Of a DNA stretch of 64,000 nt, positions 8,161-17,110 are shown in pieces. The position numbers were made by a program, and so were the translations under genes. The DNA lies in contig NZ_KB891216.1 of assembly GCF_000373365.1 (NCBI RefSeq), positions 1 to 64,000 of the forward strand, in the 5' to 3' direction. The DNA comes from Parafrankia discariae (GTDB lineage Bacteria; Actinomycetota; Actinomycetes; Frankiales; Frankiaceae). The stretch's first letter is position 1, and every line of letters starts with the position of its first letter. The notes under the pieces were generated by a model. It did not search any database. It saw nothing but the letters and a program-made list of their open reading frames with translations, and was not told where the DNA came from.

Positions 8161-9405
8161 ATGGCCGATCCGACCGCGCGGTCGGCGACCGACCCCGGGC
8201 CGGCACGCCCGCAACCGCAACCGCGACCCCAGCCCCGCCTGGACCTGTTGCCCGAGCTCACCGCCCAGTTCGCGGCCACCGCCGCCGAGCACGACCGGAC
8301 GGGCACCTTCCCGATCGCGAACATCCGGGCGCTGCACGCCGCCGGGCTGCTCTCGCTGACCATCCCGAGCCGGTACGGCGGGGCCGGGGCCGGGCTGACC
8401 ACGGTGACCGAGGTGCTGGGCGCGGTGGCCCGGGGCGAACCGGCCACCGCCCTGGTCCTGGCGATGAACCTGCTGTTCCACGCGCATGCCGGCGATCCCC
8501 CCGGCTGGCCGGCGGGGACCTACGAAGGGGTGGTGGCCAGCTGCCTGGACGACGGTGCGCTGATCAACGCGCTGCGGGTGGAGCCGGACCTCGGCACGCC
8601 CGCCCGCGGCGGGGTACCGGCCACCACCGCCCGCTGGACCGGCGACGGCTGGGAGATCACCGGTCGCAAGATCTACTCGACGGGTGCGCCGGTGCTGCGC
8701 TGGATGCTGGTCTGGGCGGCCACCGACCCCGCCACCGACCCGCGGCCGCCGTCCTCGGGAGCGGCCCGGGTCGGCTCGTTCCTGGTCCCGGCCGACACGC
8801 CCGGCGTCACGATCGTGCGGACCTGGGACCACCTGGGCATGCGGGCCACCGAGAGCCACGACGTGGTGTTCGACCGGGCGCGGGTGGGTGCCGACGCGGC
8901 CGTCGGGCTGCCGGCCGAGGAGGCGCCCCTTTCGCTCGCTCCGGCCGCGGCGGCCTGGAACGCGCTGGCGATCGCCTCGATCTATCTGGGGGTGGCCGAG
9001 GCCGCGCGCGACTGGCTGGTCGGCTACCTGCACGAACGCACCCCGACGAACCTGGGCGCGCCGCTGTCGAGCCTGCCCCGGTTCCAGAGCGCCGTCGGTG
9101 AGATCGAGGTGGCGCTGACGAACGCCCGCGGCCTCGTCCGGGCGTTCGCGCAGCGCTCCGACGCGGCCGACCCGGACGTCGCGGCGCAGGTCAACGGGGT
9201 GAAGACAGCGGTGACGGCCGCCGCGGTCAAGGCCGTCACGGACGCCGTCGCGCTGATCGGCAACCCGGGGCTGACCAGGGCCAATCCGCTGGAACGCCAC
9301 CTGCGCGACGTGCTGTGCAGCCGCGTTCACACCCCGCAGGACGACGTCGTCTACGCGACGGTCGGCCGGACGGCGCTCGGCCTGCCCACCGCCGGTCCGC
9401 GCTGA
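8161..9405 (+). CDS. Acyl-CoA-dehydrogenase-fold flavin enzyme (SfnC/DszC-like)
   Basis: 414 residues with the acyl-CoA dehydrogenase fold. The helical N-domain includes 'LLSLTIPSRYGGAGAGL', the beta-domain 'GWEITGRKIYSTGAP', then 'WDHLGMRATESHDVVFD' and a C-terminal helical bundle. The usual catalytic Glu of acyl-CoA dehydrogenases is not evident. The context with LLM monooxygenases suggests the flavin-dependent monooxygenase branch (DszC, SfnC), which uses FMNH2 to oxygenate sulfur or nitrogen compounds. The start at ATG 8161 follows GGGAGG. The N-terminus has a short Pro/Gln/Arg repeat. It sits 137 bases after the peroxiredoxin-like gene in the same operon. The substrate is unknown. Confidence 0.78.
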   Translation: MADPTARSATDPGPARPQPQPRPQPRLDLLPELTAQFAATAAEHDRTGTFPIANIRALHAAGLLSLTIPSRYGGAGAGLTTVTEVLGAVARGEPATALVLAMNLLFHAHAGDPPGWPAGTYEGVVASCLDDGALINALRVEPDLGTPARGGVPATTARWTGDGWEITGRKIYSTGAPVLRWMLVWAATDPATDPRPPSSGAARVGSFLVPADTPGVTIVRTWDHLGMRATESHDVVFDRARVGADAAVGLPAEEAPLSLAPAAAAWNALAIASIYLGVAEAARDWLVGYLHERTPTNLGAPLSSLPRFQSAVGEIEVALTNARGLVRAFAQRSDAADPDVAAQVNGVKTAVTAAAVKAVTDAVALIGNPGLTRANPLERHLRDVLCSRVHTPQDDVVYATVGRTALGLPTAGPR

Positions 9406-9449
9406 GGCCTGACGAGGCTGAGGCCCGATGAGGAAGGACAACCCCAGAC

Positions 9450-10349
9450 ATGACACTTTCCACCCATGACACCCCGGCCACCCATGACACCCCGGCACCG
9501 GCGATTCCGCCGGCGCCGACGCCGGACGTGGCCCCGGGAACGTCCGACGGTGAGCGGACGGGCCCGTGGGCCGGGCTGGTCGCGCCGGCCGAGGGCGGGC
9601 AGTGGCCTCGGCCGCTGCCCGTCCGGACGGTCGAGGAGGAGCGGCTGCACCGCAAGCGCAAGCTCGCCGCCTCCTACCGGCTGTTCGCCAAGTTCGGCAT
9701 CGCCGAGGGACTGGCCGGCCACATCAGCGCCCGTGACCCCGAGCTGACCGACCATTTCTGGGTGAACCGGCTCGGCCTCGACTTCAGCCGGATCAAGGTC
9801 TCCAACCTGCTGCTGGTCAACGGCAGCGGGGAGATCGTCGAGGGGCAGCCGCCGCTGAACCGGGCGGCGTTCGCCATCCATTCGCAGATCCACGCCGCCC
9901 GGCCGGACGTCGTCGGCGCCGCGCACACCCACGCGCTCTACGGCCGGGCGCTCGCCGCGATCGGCGAGCCGCTGCATCCGATCTCCCAGGACGCCCTCGC
10001 GTTCTACGAGGATCACGTGATCTTCGATGAGTACAACGGGGTCGTGCTGGACGAGGAGGAGGGCCGCAAGATCGCCGCCGCGCTCGGCTCGCGCAAGCTG
10101 GCGATCCTGCGCAACCACGGTCTGCTCACCGTCGGCACCAGCGTCGAGGCGGCGGCGTACTGGTACATCGCCGCGGAGCGGGCGGCGCGAACCCAGCTCG
10201 TCGCGGCGGCGGCGGGGACGCTGCGGATCCTGGGCCACGAGATCGCCAGCGCCACCGCCGGTCAGGCGCGGGGTGACGAGGGTGCCCGCTGGGCCTTCGA
10301 GGCCCTCTACGAGATCATCGTCGAGGAACAGCCCGACCTGCTCGACTAG
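9450..10349 (+). CDS. Class II aldolase/adducin family protein
   Basis: 299 residues. About 55 low-complexity N-terminal residues include two copies of 'THDTPA' encoded by an 18-bp tandem repeat. An AraD/FucA-type domain follows, with zinc ligands 'AHTHALYGRA' and later 'LRNHGLLTVG', and a 'HISARDP' segment near 92. Such metal-dependent enzymes cleave or epimerise sugar phosphates or decarboxylate beta-keto acids. In sulfur clusters they could handle the carbon skeleton left after C-S cleavage, but no substrate can be read here. The start at ATG 9450 follows AGGAAGG. Last gene of the plus-strand operon, ending 24 bases from the convergent molybdoenzyme stop. Confidence 0.8.
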   Translation: MTLSTHDTPATHDTPAPAIPPAPTPDVAPGTSDGERTGPWAGLVAPAEGGQWPRPLPVRTVEEERLHRKRKLAASYRLFAKFGIAEGLAGHISARDPELTDHFWVNRLGLDFSRIKVSNLLLVNGSGEIVEGQPPLNRAAFAIHSQIHAARPDVVGAAHTHALYGRALAAIGEPLHPISQDALAFYEDHVIFDEYNGVVLDEEEGRKIAAALGSRKLAILRNHGLLTVGTSVEAAAYWYIAAERAARTQLVAAAAGTLRILGHEIASATAGQARGDEGARWAFEALYEIIVEEQPDLLD

Positions 10350-10373
10350 CCCACCAGACAGCCCGTCAGACGG

Positions 10374-12773
10374 TCAGGCGGTGCCGCCCCGGCCCGGTCG
10401 GGAGACCAGCCGGGGGGGCGCGTCGACGGTGAGCCGCGGTGGCTCGCCCGTCCAGCGTTCGACCTCGACGAGGGCGTGCTGGCCGACGCAGCCCTGCGAC
10501 AGCCGGGAGGTCGGCACGTCGGCGGTGAGCACGTTCGGGTTCCCGTGCACGCACAGGCCCACTCCCGCCGCGGGCCCGTCCGCCGGATCCACACCGAAGG
10601 CCACCGGGTCCGCGTCGAGGGTCACCGGGTCCGCGTCGAGTGGGTCGAACCAGGCTCCGGTGGGCAGCTGGACGACCCCGGGGCGCACGTCGTCGGTCAG
10701 CACGGCGCCGGCGAGGCAGCCGCCGCGGTCGTTGAACACCCGGACGACGTCACCGGCGCTGATGCCGCGGGTGGCGGCGTCGGCGGGGTGCAGGCGCACC
10801 GCCTCCCGACCGGCGATCTTGGCGGCCTGGCTGACCGCGCCGCCGTCGAGCTGGCTGTGCAGTCGGGTGCTCGGCTGGTTGGCGATGAGGTGCAGCGGGT
10901 AGGCGGCGGCCCGGGGCGCGCCGGCCCACTCGGTCGGTTCCAGCCAGACCGCGTGGCCGGGGCAGTCCGGGTAGCCGAAGGACGCCACGGTCGCGGAGAA
11001 GAGCTCGATCCGGCCGCTGGGGGTGGCCAGCGGATGCGCGTCCGGGTCGGCGCGGAAGCGCGCGAACAGGGTGTGCCGGTCGGACCCGCCGGGCAGCCGG
11101 TACTCGCCGGCGGCCCAGAACTCCGCGAAGGCGGGCACGTCCGTCCCGCGCGCGACCAGGTCCGTCCGCCAGGCCGTGTAGAGGTGCTCGAGCCAGCCGC
11201 GGGCGTCCCGGCCGGCGGTGAAGGCGTCGGCGACACCGAGGCGGTCGGCCAGCCCGGCGAGGATGTCGTAGTCGTCGCGGGCCGCGCCGACCGGTGCCAC
11301 CGCCCGGTGCATGGCGTGCAGATGGGTGTCACGCCGGCCGCCGCCGATGTCCTCGCGTTCCAGGGTGGTGGTGACCGGCAGCACGATGTCGGCGTGCCGG
11401 GCGGTGGACGTCCAGTGCGGCTCGTGCACGATGATCGTGTCCGGTCGGGCGAAGGCGCGGCGCAGCCGGAACAGGTCCTGGTGGTGGTGGAAGGGGTTGC
11501 CTCCCGCCCAGTGGACGAGGCGGATGTCGGGGTAGGTGTACCGCTCTCCGTCGTAGTCGTACCGCGCGCCGGGACGCAGCAGCATGTCGGCGATACGGGC
11601 GACCGGGATGAAGGTGCTGACCGGGTTGCGGCCCTGCGGCAGATAGGGGATACGCCCGGTCGGGCCGGGGTCGCCGACGTCGCCCATCGAGCCGTAGCCG
11701 TGCCCGAAGCCGCCGCCGGGCAGGCCGATCTGGCCGAGCAGGGCGGCCAGCGTGAGCGCCGCCCAGACCGGCTGCTCGCCGTGCTCGACGCGCTGCAGCG
11801 ACCAGGTGACGGTGACCAGGGTGCGGCGGGTCGCCATCCGGCGGGCGAGCCCGACGATGTCGGCGGCCGGGATGCCGCAGATCGACGCCGCCCAGGCGGC
11901 GTCGCGGACGATCCCGTCGGCGCGGCCGAGCAGGTAGTTCTCGACCTCGCCGTAGCCGACCGTGTAGCGGTCGAGGAACGCCCGGTCGTGGCGGCCCTCG
12001 GCGACGAGGGTGTGGGCGAGCCCGAGCATGAGCGCGGTGTCGGTGGCCGGCACGACCGGGTACCAGCGGGTGTCGACGCCGGCCGGCAGGTCGTCCCGCA
12101 GCGGGCTGACCAGCGCCACCTCGACGCCGCGGGCCGCGAGCGCGTCGAGGTGGCCGGGCGTGCCGTGCCGGGTGACCCCGCCGGGGGTCACGAAGACGTT
12201 CTTCGCCGGGATGCCGCCGAAGGCGACGATCAGCTCGGTGTTCTCGACGATGGTCGGCCAGGTCGAGGCGGACCGCAGCACCTCGTCCGCGCTGCCGACG
12301 AGGTGCGGCAGCAGCACCAGCGACGTGCCCAGACTGTAGGAGTTCCGAGACGAGGTGAAGCCGCCGATGGTGTTCAGGAACCGGTGCAGCTGGCTCTGCG
12401 CGTGGTGGAAACGGCCGGCGCTCGCCCAGCCGTAGGAGCCGCCGAAGATCGCCTGGTTGCCGTGCTCGCGGCGGACCCGGTCCAGCTCGGCGGCGACCAG
12501 GTCGAGCGCCTCGTCCCAGTCGAGTTCGACGAACTCCTCCCGCCCGCGCGTGCCGGCCGGTCCCGGGCCGTGTTCCAGCCAGCCGCGGCGGACCGCGGGC
12601 CGCGCCACCCGGGTCGGATGGCGCAGCCCGCCGGGCACGTTGCCGAGCAGCGGTGACGGCGCGGGGTCGTCGGGATGCGGGATGACGGTGACCGCGCCGT
12701 CCGGGCCGACCCGGACACCGTAGGCACCCCAGTGCGACGTCGTCGGCCGCGGGTCGGTCACGGCACGGCCCAC
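10374..12773 (-). CDS. BisC/DMSO-reductase family molybdopterin oxidoreductase
   Basis: 799 residues, a single-subunit molybdoenzyme of the DMSO reductase family. Near the N-terminus 'TSHWGAYGVRV' has no Cys motif, so the [4Fe-4S] cluster of nitrate reductase-type enzymes is absent. 'GGSYGWASAGRFHHAQ' and 'NSYSLG' match the BisC/TorA group, whose Mo ligand is a Ser. No twin-Arg signal is seen, so it should be cytoplasmic like biotin sulfoxide reductase, reducing S- or N-oxides (biotin sulfoxide, methionine sulfoxide or another sulfoxide). It lies about 55 bases after the second SsuD-like gene in the same direction. The start region (GTG 12773) is built from a 23-bp tandem repeat, so the exact start is uncertain; an in-frame GTG four codons on is equally possible. 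Confidence 0.85.
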   Translation of the reverse strand: MGRAVTDPRPTTSHWGAYGVRVGPDGAVTVIPHPDDPAPSPLLGNVPGGLRHPTRVARPAVRRGWLEHGPGPAGTRGREEFVELDWDEALDLVAAELDRVRREHGNQAIFGGSYGWASAGRFHHAQSQLHRFLNTIGGFTSSRNSYSLGTSLVLLPHLVGSADEVLRSASTWPTIVENTELIVAFGGIPAKNVFVTPGGVTRHGTPGHLDALAARGVEVALVSPLRDDLPAGVDTRWYPVVPATDTALMLGLAHTLVAEGRHDRAFLDRYTVGYGEVENYLLGRADGIVRDAAWAASICGIPAADIVGLARRMATRRTLVTVTWSLQRVEHGEQPVWAALTLAALLGQIGLPGGGFGHGYGSMGDVGDPGPTGRIPYLPQGRNPVSTFIPVARIADMLLRPGARYDYDGERYTYPDIRLVHWAGGNPFHHHQDLFRLRRAFARPDTIIVHEPHWTSTARHADIVLPVTTTLEREDIGGGRRDTHLHAMHRAVAPVGAARDDYDILAGLADRLGVADAFTAGRDARGWLEHLYTAWRTDLVARGTDVPAFAEFWAAGEYRLPGGSDRHTLFARFRADPDAHPLATPSGRIELFSATVASFGYPDCPGHAVWLEPTEWAGAPRAAAYPLHLIANQPSTRLHSQLDGGAVSQAAKIAGREAVRLHPADAATRGISAGDVVRVFNDRGGCLAGAVLTDDVRPGVVQLPTGAWFDPLDADPVTLDADPVAFGVDPADGPAAGVGLCVHGNPNVLTADVPTSRLSQGCVGQHALVEVERWTGEPPRLTVDAPPRLVSRPGRGGTA

Positions 12774-12819
12774 GGGTCGGTCACGGCGCGATCCACGGGT
12801 CGGTCACGGCGCGGTCCGG
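12751..12819. repeat. 23-bp tandem repeat, three copies, at the molybdoenzyme start
   Basis: Units begin at 12751, 12774 and 12797, each starting GGGTCGGTCACGGC and differing at a few bases. On the minus strand each unit contains a GTG start-like codon followed by GTGACCGACCC, so the start region of the molybdoenzyme gene has been duplicated. Because 23 is not a multiple of 3, the extra copies are out of frame with the gene. Confidence 0.85.
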
Positions 12820-12827
12820 GCCCGTCG

Positions 12828-13907
12828 TCAGGCGGGGGCGCCGACGGTCTCGCGGTCGGCGGTCTGCTCGTGGACGAGGCGGATCAGGGTGCCGTAGTCC
12901 CGGGCGTCCTCCAGCGGCGCGAAGCCGCGGATGAGCAGGGTGGACACCCCGACGTTGACGTAGTCGACGAGTGACTCGGCGACCTGCTCGTAGCTGCCGA
13001 CCAGCGCGGTGGAGTTGCCGACGGCGCCGGTGGCCTTCGCGAGCGCGGTCCACAGCCGCTTGTCGTGCACCTCCGCCTGGTCGGCGTAGCGCAGCAGCCG
13101 CTGGCTGCCGACCTGGGCTGCCCCGTCGAGGTTGAACACCTTCTTCAGCTCGCCGATCTGCTGCTGGGTGACCTCCAGGATGTCCGCGGCGCGCTGCCAG
13201 GCGGCCTGTTCGGTGTCCGCGGCGATGGGGCGCAGGCTGACACTGAACCGGGGATCGCGGCCGTACGGCGCGGCGGCGGCCCGCACCTCGCGGATCCGCT
13301 CGACGATCCCGGCGATCGGCTCGCCCCAGAAGGCGTACACGTCGGCGTGCCTGCCACCGACCCGGACGGCGTCGGCGGACGCGCCACCGAAGTAGATCGG
13401 GATGCGGCCGTCGGGCCGGACCGACGAGCGGGCGCCGCGGACCGTGTAGAACTCACCGTCGTAGTCGAACGGCTCGGCCGACTCCCACTCGCGGCGCAGC
13501 ACGTCCAGGAACTCGTCGGTGCGCCGGTAGCGGGTCACCTTGTCGGTGAGGTCCCCGTCGCGGGCCTGGTCGGCGTCGTCGCCGCCGGTGATGACGTGCA
13601 GCGCCACCCGGCCCGGGTGGAAGGCGTCCAGCGTCGCGAACTGGCGGGCCGCGATCGTCGGCGCGGTGAAGCCGGGCCGGTGTGCCAGCAGCACCTTCAG
13701 CGTCGTCGTCCGGGACAGGATCTGGTCGGTGACGACGAAGCCGTCGGGCATGGCCGATGTGTGCGCGACGAGCACCCGGTCGAACCCGGCGTCCTCGTGC
13801 GTGCGCACCAGGCGCTCCAGGTAGTCCGGGTCGACGGCGGGACCGGACCACGCCTGCGACTCGCTGCCGGCGGAGGTGCTGGCGATGCCGATGAACTCGA
13901 TGCTCAC
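12828..13907 (-). CDS. Second SsuD-like LLM flavin monooxygenase
   Basis: 359 residues, paralogous to the enzyme at 6175. It shares 'IEFIGI' at the start, 'LLAHRPGFTAPTIAARQFATLD', 'LHVITGG', 'IPIYFGGAS' and 'GNSTALVGS', and ends in an equivalent 'VGVSTLLIRGF' strand. Expected role: FMNH2-dependent C-S bond cleavage of an imported organosulfur compound. The start is GTG 13907 with GGAG upstream; the GTGA overlaps the TGA of the preceding ABC ATPase gene, so translation is probably coupled and the enzyme is tied to the transporter's substrate. The two paralogues may have different chain-length or substrate ranges. Confidence 0.85.
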   Translation of the reverse strand: MSIEFIGIASTSAGSESQAWSGPAVDPDYLERLVRTHEDAGFDRVLVAHTSAMPDGFVVTDQILSRTTTLKVLLAHRPGFTAPTIAARQFATLDAFHPGRVALHVITGGDDADQARDGDLTDKVTRYRRTDEFLDVLRREWESAEPFDYDGEFYTVRGARSSVRPDGRIPIYFGGASADAVRVGGRHADVYAFWGEPIAGIVERIREVRAAAAPYGRDPRFSVSLRPIAADTEQAAWQRAADILEVTQQQIGELKKVFNLDGAAQVGSQRLLRYADQAEVHDKRLWTALAKATGAVGNSTALVGSYEQVAESLVDYVNVGVSTLLIRGFAPLEDARDYGTLIRLVHEQTADRETVGAPA

Positions 13908-15124
13908 GCTGGTGACTCCTTCGGGATGGCGGTGGAGCCGGTGACCTGGTCCCGCCAGGTCTCGACGTGGTGGCAGGCCGCGGTCCAGTCGCCGGCCGCC
14001 CGGCCGGGGACGGCCTGCCGCGGCGGGGTCTCGGCGCAGGCCTCGGTGGCGAAGCGGCACCGGTGGGCGAACACGCAGCCGCCCGCCGACCGCCGCGCGG
14101 CGCCGGTGCCGTCGCGGTCGCCGGTCGGCCGCAGCGACGCCGGGTCGATCCGTTCCTGGCGGCGGATGCTGGGCGCGGAGGCGATCAGCAGCGCGGTGTA
14201 CGGGTGCCGCGGCCGGCTGAACACGTCCGCGATCGGGCCGTCCTCGACCACCCTGCCGCGGTAGAGCACGACCACCCGGTCGGCGATGCCGGCGAGCGAG
14301 CTGAGATCGTGCGAGATCAGGACGATGCCGACCTCGAGCTGGCGGCGCAGCCCGTCGAGCAGCCGCAGGATGTGGTTGCGGTTGGAGGCGTCCAGCGCGC
14401 TGACCGGCTCGTCGCACAGCAGCAGCCGGGGACGTCCGATGATCGCGCGTGCGATCGAGGCGCGCTGGCGCTGGCCGCCGGAGATCTGCGCCGGGAGCCG
14501 GTCGGCGACGGCCGGGTCGAGGCCGACCTGGCGCAGCGCGTCACTCACCTGCTCGGTCCGGGACGCCCTGGTCCCGGTACCGGTGACCACCAGTCCCTCC
14601 GCGATGCTCGCCCCGACGGTGAGGTCCGGGTCGAGGGCGCGCAGCGGGTCCTGGAAGACGAACTGGAGCGCGCCGCCGCGCCGGAACTCCCGCCGGGCCC
14701 GGCCGCGTAGCCGGGAGATGTCCTGTCCGTCGAGGAGAACCCGGCCGGCGTCCGGGGAGCCCAGCCCGGCGATCGCCCGGGCCAGGGTCGTCTTGCCGGA
14801 GCCGGTCTCGCCGATGACACCGACGATCTCCCCGGCGCGCACGCTCAGGTCCACGTCGTCCAGCACGCGGACCCGACGGCCGCCGCCCGGCCGGGGGAAG
14901 GACAGCCCGAGGTCCTCGACCCGCAGCAGCTCCGCCTGCGGCGCCGCCCCGGTGTCGGTGTCGGCGTCGGCGGGGCCGGTGGCGGCGCGGCCGGTGCCCG
15001 CGGCGCCGTCACCGGGGCGGCCGGCGGCCACGCGATCGGCGGCCACGCGATCGGCGTCCGCGCGGCCGGTGGCGGCACGACCGCCGTCAGCCAGTTCGGT
15101 GTCGGCGAGATCGGTGTTGGTCAT
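13904..15124 (-). CDS. Peptide-type ABC transporter ATP-binding protein (DppF-like)
   Basis: 406 residues. An N-terminal tail of about 75 residues rich in Ala/Asp/Gly precedes the ATPase: Walker A 'GETGSGKTT', signature 'ISGGQRQR', Walker B 'LLLCDEP'. The C-terminal oligopeptide-transporter extension follows with its Cys-rich patch 'CVFAHRCRFATEAC'. It should pair with the ATPase encoded upstream to drive the two permeases. ATG 15124 overlaps the previous stop by 4 bases. The long repetitive N-terminal tail, with several 'ADRVA' and 'ATGRAD' near-repeats, is unusual for the family and is probably disordered. Confidence 0.88.
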   Translation of the reverse strand: MTNTDLADTELADGGRAATGRADADRVAADRVAAGRPGDGAAGTGRAATGPADADTDTGAAPQAELLRVEDLGLSFPRPGGGRRVRVLDDVDLSVRAGEIVGVIGETGSGKTTLARAIAGLGSPDAGRVLLDGQDISRLRGRARREFRRGGALQFVFQDPLRALDPDLTVGASIAEGLVVTGTGTRASRTEQVSDALRQVGLDPAVADRLPAQISGGQRQRASIARAIIGRPRLLLCDEPVSALDASNRNHILRLLDGLRRQLEVGIVLISHDLSSLAGIADRVVVLYRGRVVEDGPIADVFSRPRHPYTALLIASAPSIRRQERIDPASLRPTGDRDGTGAARRSAGGCVFAHRCRFATEACAETPPRQAVPGRAAGDWTAACHHVETWRDQVTGSTAIPKESPA

Positions 15125-16149
15125 ACGGCGGCTCCTGCTCCGGTAGCTCCTGCTCCGCTCAGCGCGATCTCGCCGGCCCGGACGCACCGGACGGCCCGCC
15201 CGGGCGCCTGCTCGGTCAGCGGCACCGGGCCGGAGCCGCACTCCGGGGCGGCGAAGGCGCACCGGTCCGCGAACCGGCAGCCGCGGATCTCGGCGCCGAC
15301 CGGCGGCGGCTCGCCGTCGATGACGTCGAGGGTGCGCCGGTCCCAGTCACCGACCGAGGCGACCCGCAGAAGCGCCTCGGTGTACGGGTGGCGCGGGCTG
15401 TCGAGCACCTCGGCGGTCGGGCCGGTCTCGACGAGCTCGCCGGCGTAGAACACCAGCACCCGGTCGCAGAGTTCGGCGATGACGGCGAGGTCGTGCGAGA
15501 CGGCCAGGACGGCCAGCCCGCGCTCGTCACGCAGCCGGGCCAGCAGTTCCAGCACCTCGGCCTGGATGGTGACGTCGAGGGCGGTCGTCGCCTCGTCGGC
15601 GACGAGGAGCTCCGGCTCGCCGGAGACCGCGATCGCCAGCACGACCCGCTGCAGCATGCCGCCGGACAGTTCGTGCGGGTACTGGTGGTAGACCCGCTCG
15701 GGCTCGTGCAGGCCCATCGCGTCGAACAGCGCCACCGCGGCGGTGCGGGCCTCCCGGCGCGGCTTGCCGACCTTCACCCGCAGCTGCTCGGCGAGCTGGT
15801 GGCCGACCGTCTGCGACGGGTTGAGGTAGGAGGCCGGGTCCTGGAACACCGCGGAGATCCGGGTGCCGCGCAGCTGCTCCCAGGCCCGCCGGGGCAGCCC
15901 GACCAGCGACGTGCCGGCGAAGTCGATCGTGCCGCCGGTCACCGAGCAGCCGGGCGCGAGCACCCCGAGTACCGACCGGCAGACCAGTGTCTTGCCGCTG
16001 CCGGACTCCCCGACGATCCCGACGGCCTCGCCGCGCCGCACCTCGAACGACACGCCGTGGACGGCCTCGGTCCGCCCGCCGCCGATGGAGACCCGGACGC
16101 CGTCGACCGTCAGCAGCTGGTCCCCCCGGCCGCTTCCCGACTCAGGCAT
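15121..16149 (-). CDS. Peptide-type ABC transporter ATP-binding protein (DppD-like)
   Basis: 342 residues: Walker A 'GESGSGKT', signature 'LSGGMLQR', Walker B 'LLVADEATTALD', and the C-terminal peptide/nickel-type extension with 'CRFADRCAFAAPEC'. Partner of the downstream ATPase; cytoplasmic face of the importer. ATG 16149 starts 4 bases after the permease stop; a longer frame upstream runs into the permease gene and was not chosen. The ATGA overlap with the next gene marks one translational unit. Confidence 0.88.
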   Translation of the reverse strand: MPESGSGRGDQLLTVDGVRVSIGGGRTEAVHGVSFEVRRGEAVGIVGESGSGKTLVCRSVLGVLAPGCSVTGGTIDFAGTSLVGLPRRAWEQLRGTRISAVFQDPASYLNPSQTVGHQLAEQLRVKVGKPRREARTAAVALFDAMGLHEPERVYHQYPHELSGGMLQRVVLAIAVSGEPELLVADEATTALDVTIQAEVLELLARLRDERGLAVLAVSHDLAVIAELCDRVLVFYAGELVETGPTAEVLDSPRHPYTEALLRVASVGDWDRRTLDVIDGEPPPVGAEIRGCRFADRCAFAAPECGSGPVPLTEQAPGRAVRCVRAGEIALSGAGATGAGAAV

Positions 16150-17110
16150 GGACCCTCTCCTCCTGCTCGGGGATGGCCGCGCCCGGCGCACCCGGGACGG
16201 CCGTGGCTCCCGTGCCGGCCGGCACGGCCTCCGGCCGGGGCGCGCGGCGGCCGATCGGATCCACCGCGATGCCCGTGGTGTCCCGGATCGCGTCGGCGAT
16301 GGCGTTCAGCGAACCGGCGGTCAGCATGATGGCCAGCGCCGGGAGCGCCGGCGCCCACGGCTGCTGGGCCAGGAACCCCAGGTCGCTGGAGAGCATCCCG
16401 CCCCAGGTCGGGGCCGGCGGCTTCACCCCGATCCCGAGGAACGACAGCGAGGACACGGCCAGCAGCGCGGCCGCGGACAGCTGCGCGGTGGTGACGGCGA
16501 CCGTCGGGAGGACCTTCGACCAGATGTGGGTCCGGATGATCCAGCCGCGGGACGCGCCGAGCAGCTCGGCGACCTCGACGTACTGGGCCCGGGTGAAGCC
16601 GAGCGCCGCCGCCCGGGTGACCCGGAAGAACAGCGGTGCCAGCAGCACCCCGATGGCGAGCATCGCCTGGTCGCGGCCGTTGCCGATGATCCCGGTCACG
16701 GCGATCGCGAAGATGATGTAGGGCAGGGTCATCACCGCGTCCACCAGGCGCTGCGCCACCCATTCGAAGACCCGGCCGAAGACGACCGAGCCCAGTCCCG
16801 TCGGCACGCCGAGCAGGAACGCCACCGCGACCGCCTCCGCGGCGCCGACGACCGACCGGCCGGTGGCGTCCATCAGCCGGCTGAGCACGTCCCGGCCGAG
16901 GTAGTCGGTGCCGAGCCAGTGCGCCCCGCTCGGGCCGGCCAGCAGGTTGGAGGTGTCCTGGGCGAGCGGGTCGGACGGGGCCAGCGCCCCGCCGGCGAAC
17001 CCGAGTACGACGACCACCCCGAGGATCGCCAGCGCGATCTTCGTGGACCGCAGCCGCACGGCCCGCCGCAACGGGCCCGCCGCCTTGCGCGTCGCTGCCT
17101 TGCGCGTCAT
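16142..17110 (-). CDS. ABC transporter permease, DppC-like
   Basis: 322 residues. A cytoplasmic Lys/Arg N-terminus is followed by TM1 and the family signatures 'HWLGTDYLGRDVLSR' and the EAA loop 'VEVAELLGASRGWI', with about six TM helices in total. The C-terminal 45 residues are polar. The second permease of dipeptide/nickel-type importers usually carries exactly this 'GTDxxGRD' motif. ATG 17110 overlaps the stop of the first permease (ATGA). Confidence 0.88.
   Translation of the reverse strand: MTRKAATRKAAGPLRRAVRLRSTKIALAILGVVVVLGFAGGALAPSDPLAQDTSNLLAGPSGAHWLGTDYLGRDVLSRLMDATGRSVVGAAEAVAVAFLLGVPTGLGSVVFGRVFEWVAQRLVDAVMTLPYIIFAIAVTGIIGNGRDQAMLAIGVLLAPLFFRVTRAAALGFTRAQYVEVAELLGASRGWIIRTHIWSKVLPTVAVTTAQLSAAALLAVSSLSFLGIGVKPPAPTWGGMLSSDLGFLAQQPWAPALPALAIMLTAGSLNAIADAIRDTTGIAVDPIGRRAPRPEAVPAGTGATAVPGAPGAAIPEQEERVHA

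Noticed and set aside
10476-12656. 726-aa plus-strand ORF opposite the molybdoenzyme
   Set aside because: Val/Gly/Ala-rich repetitive translation typical of GC-rich antisense frames; no motif seen.
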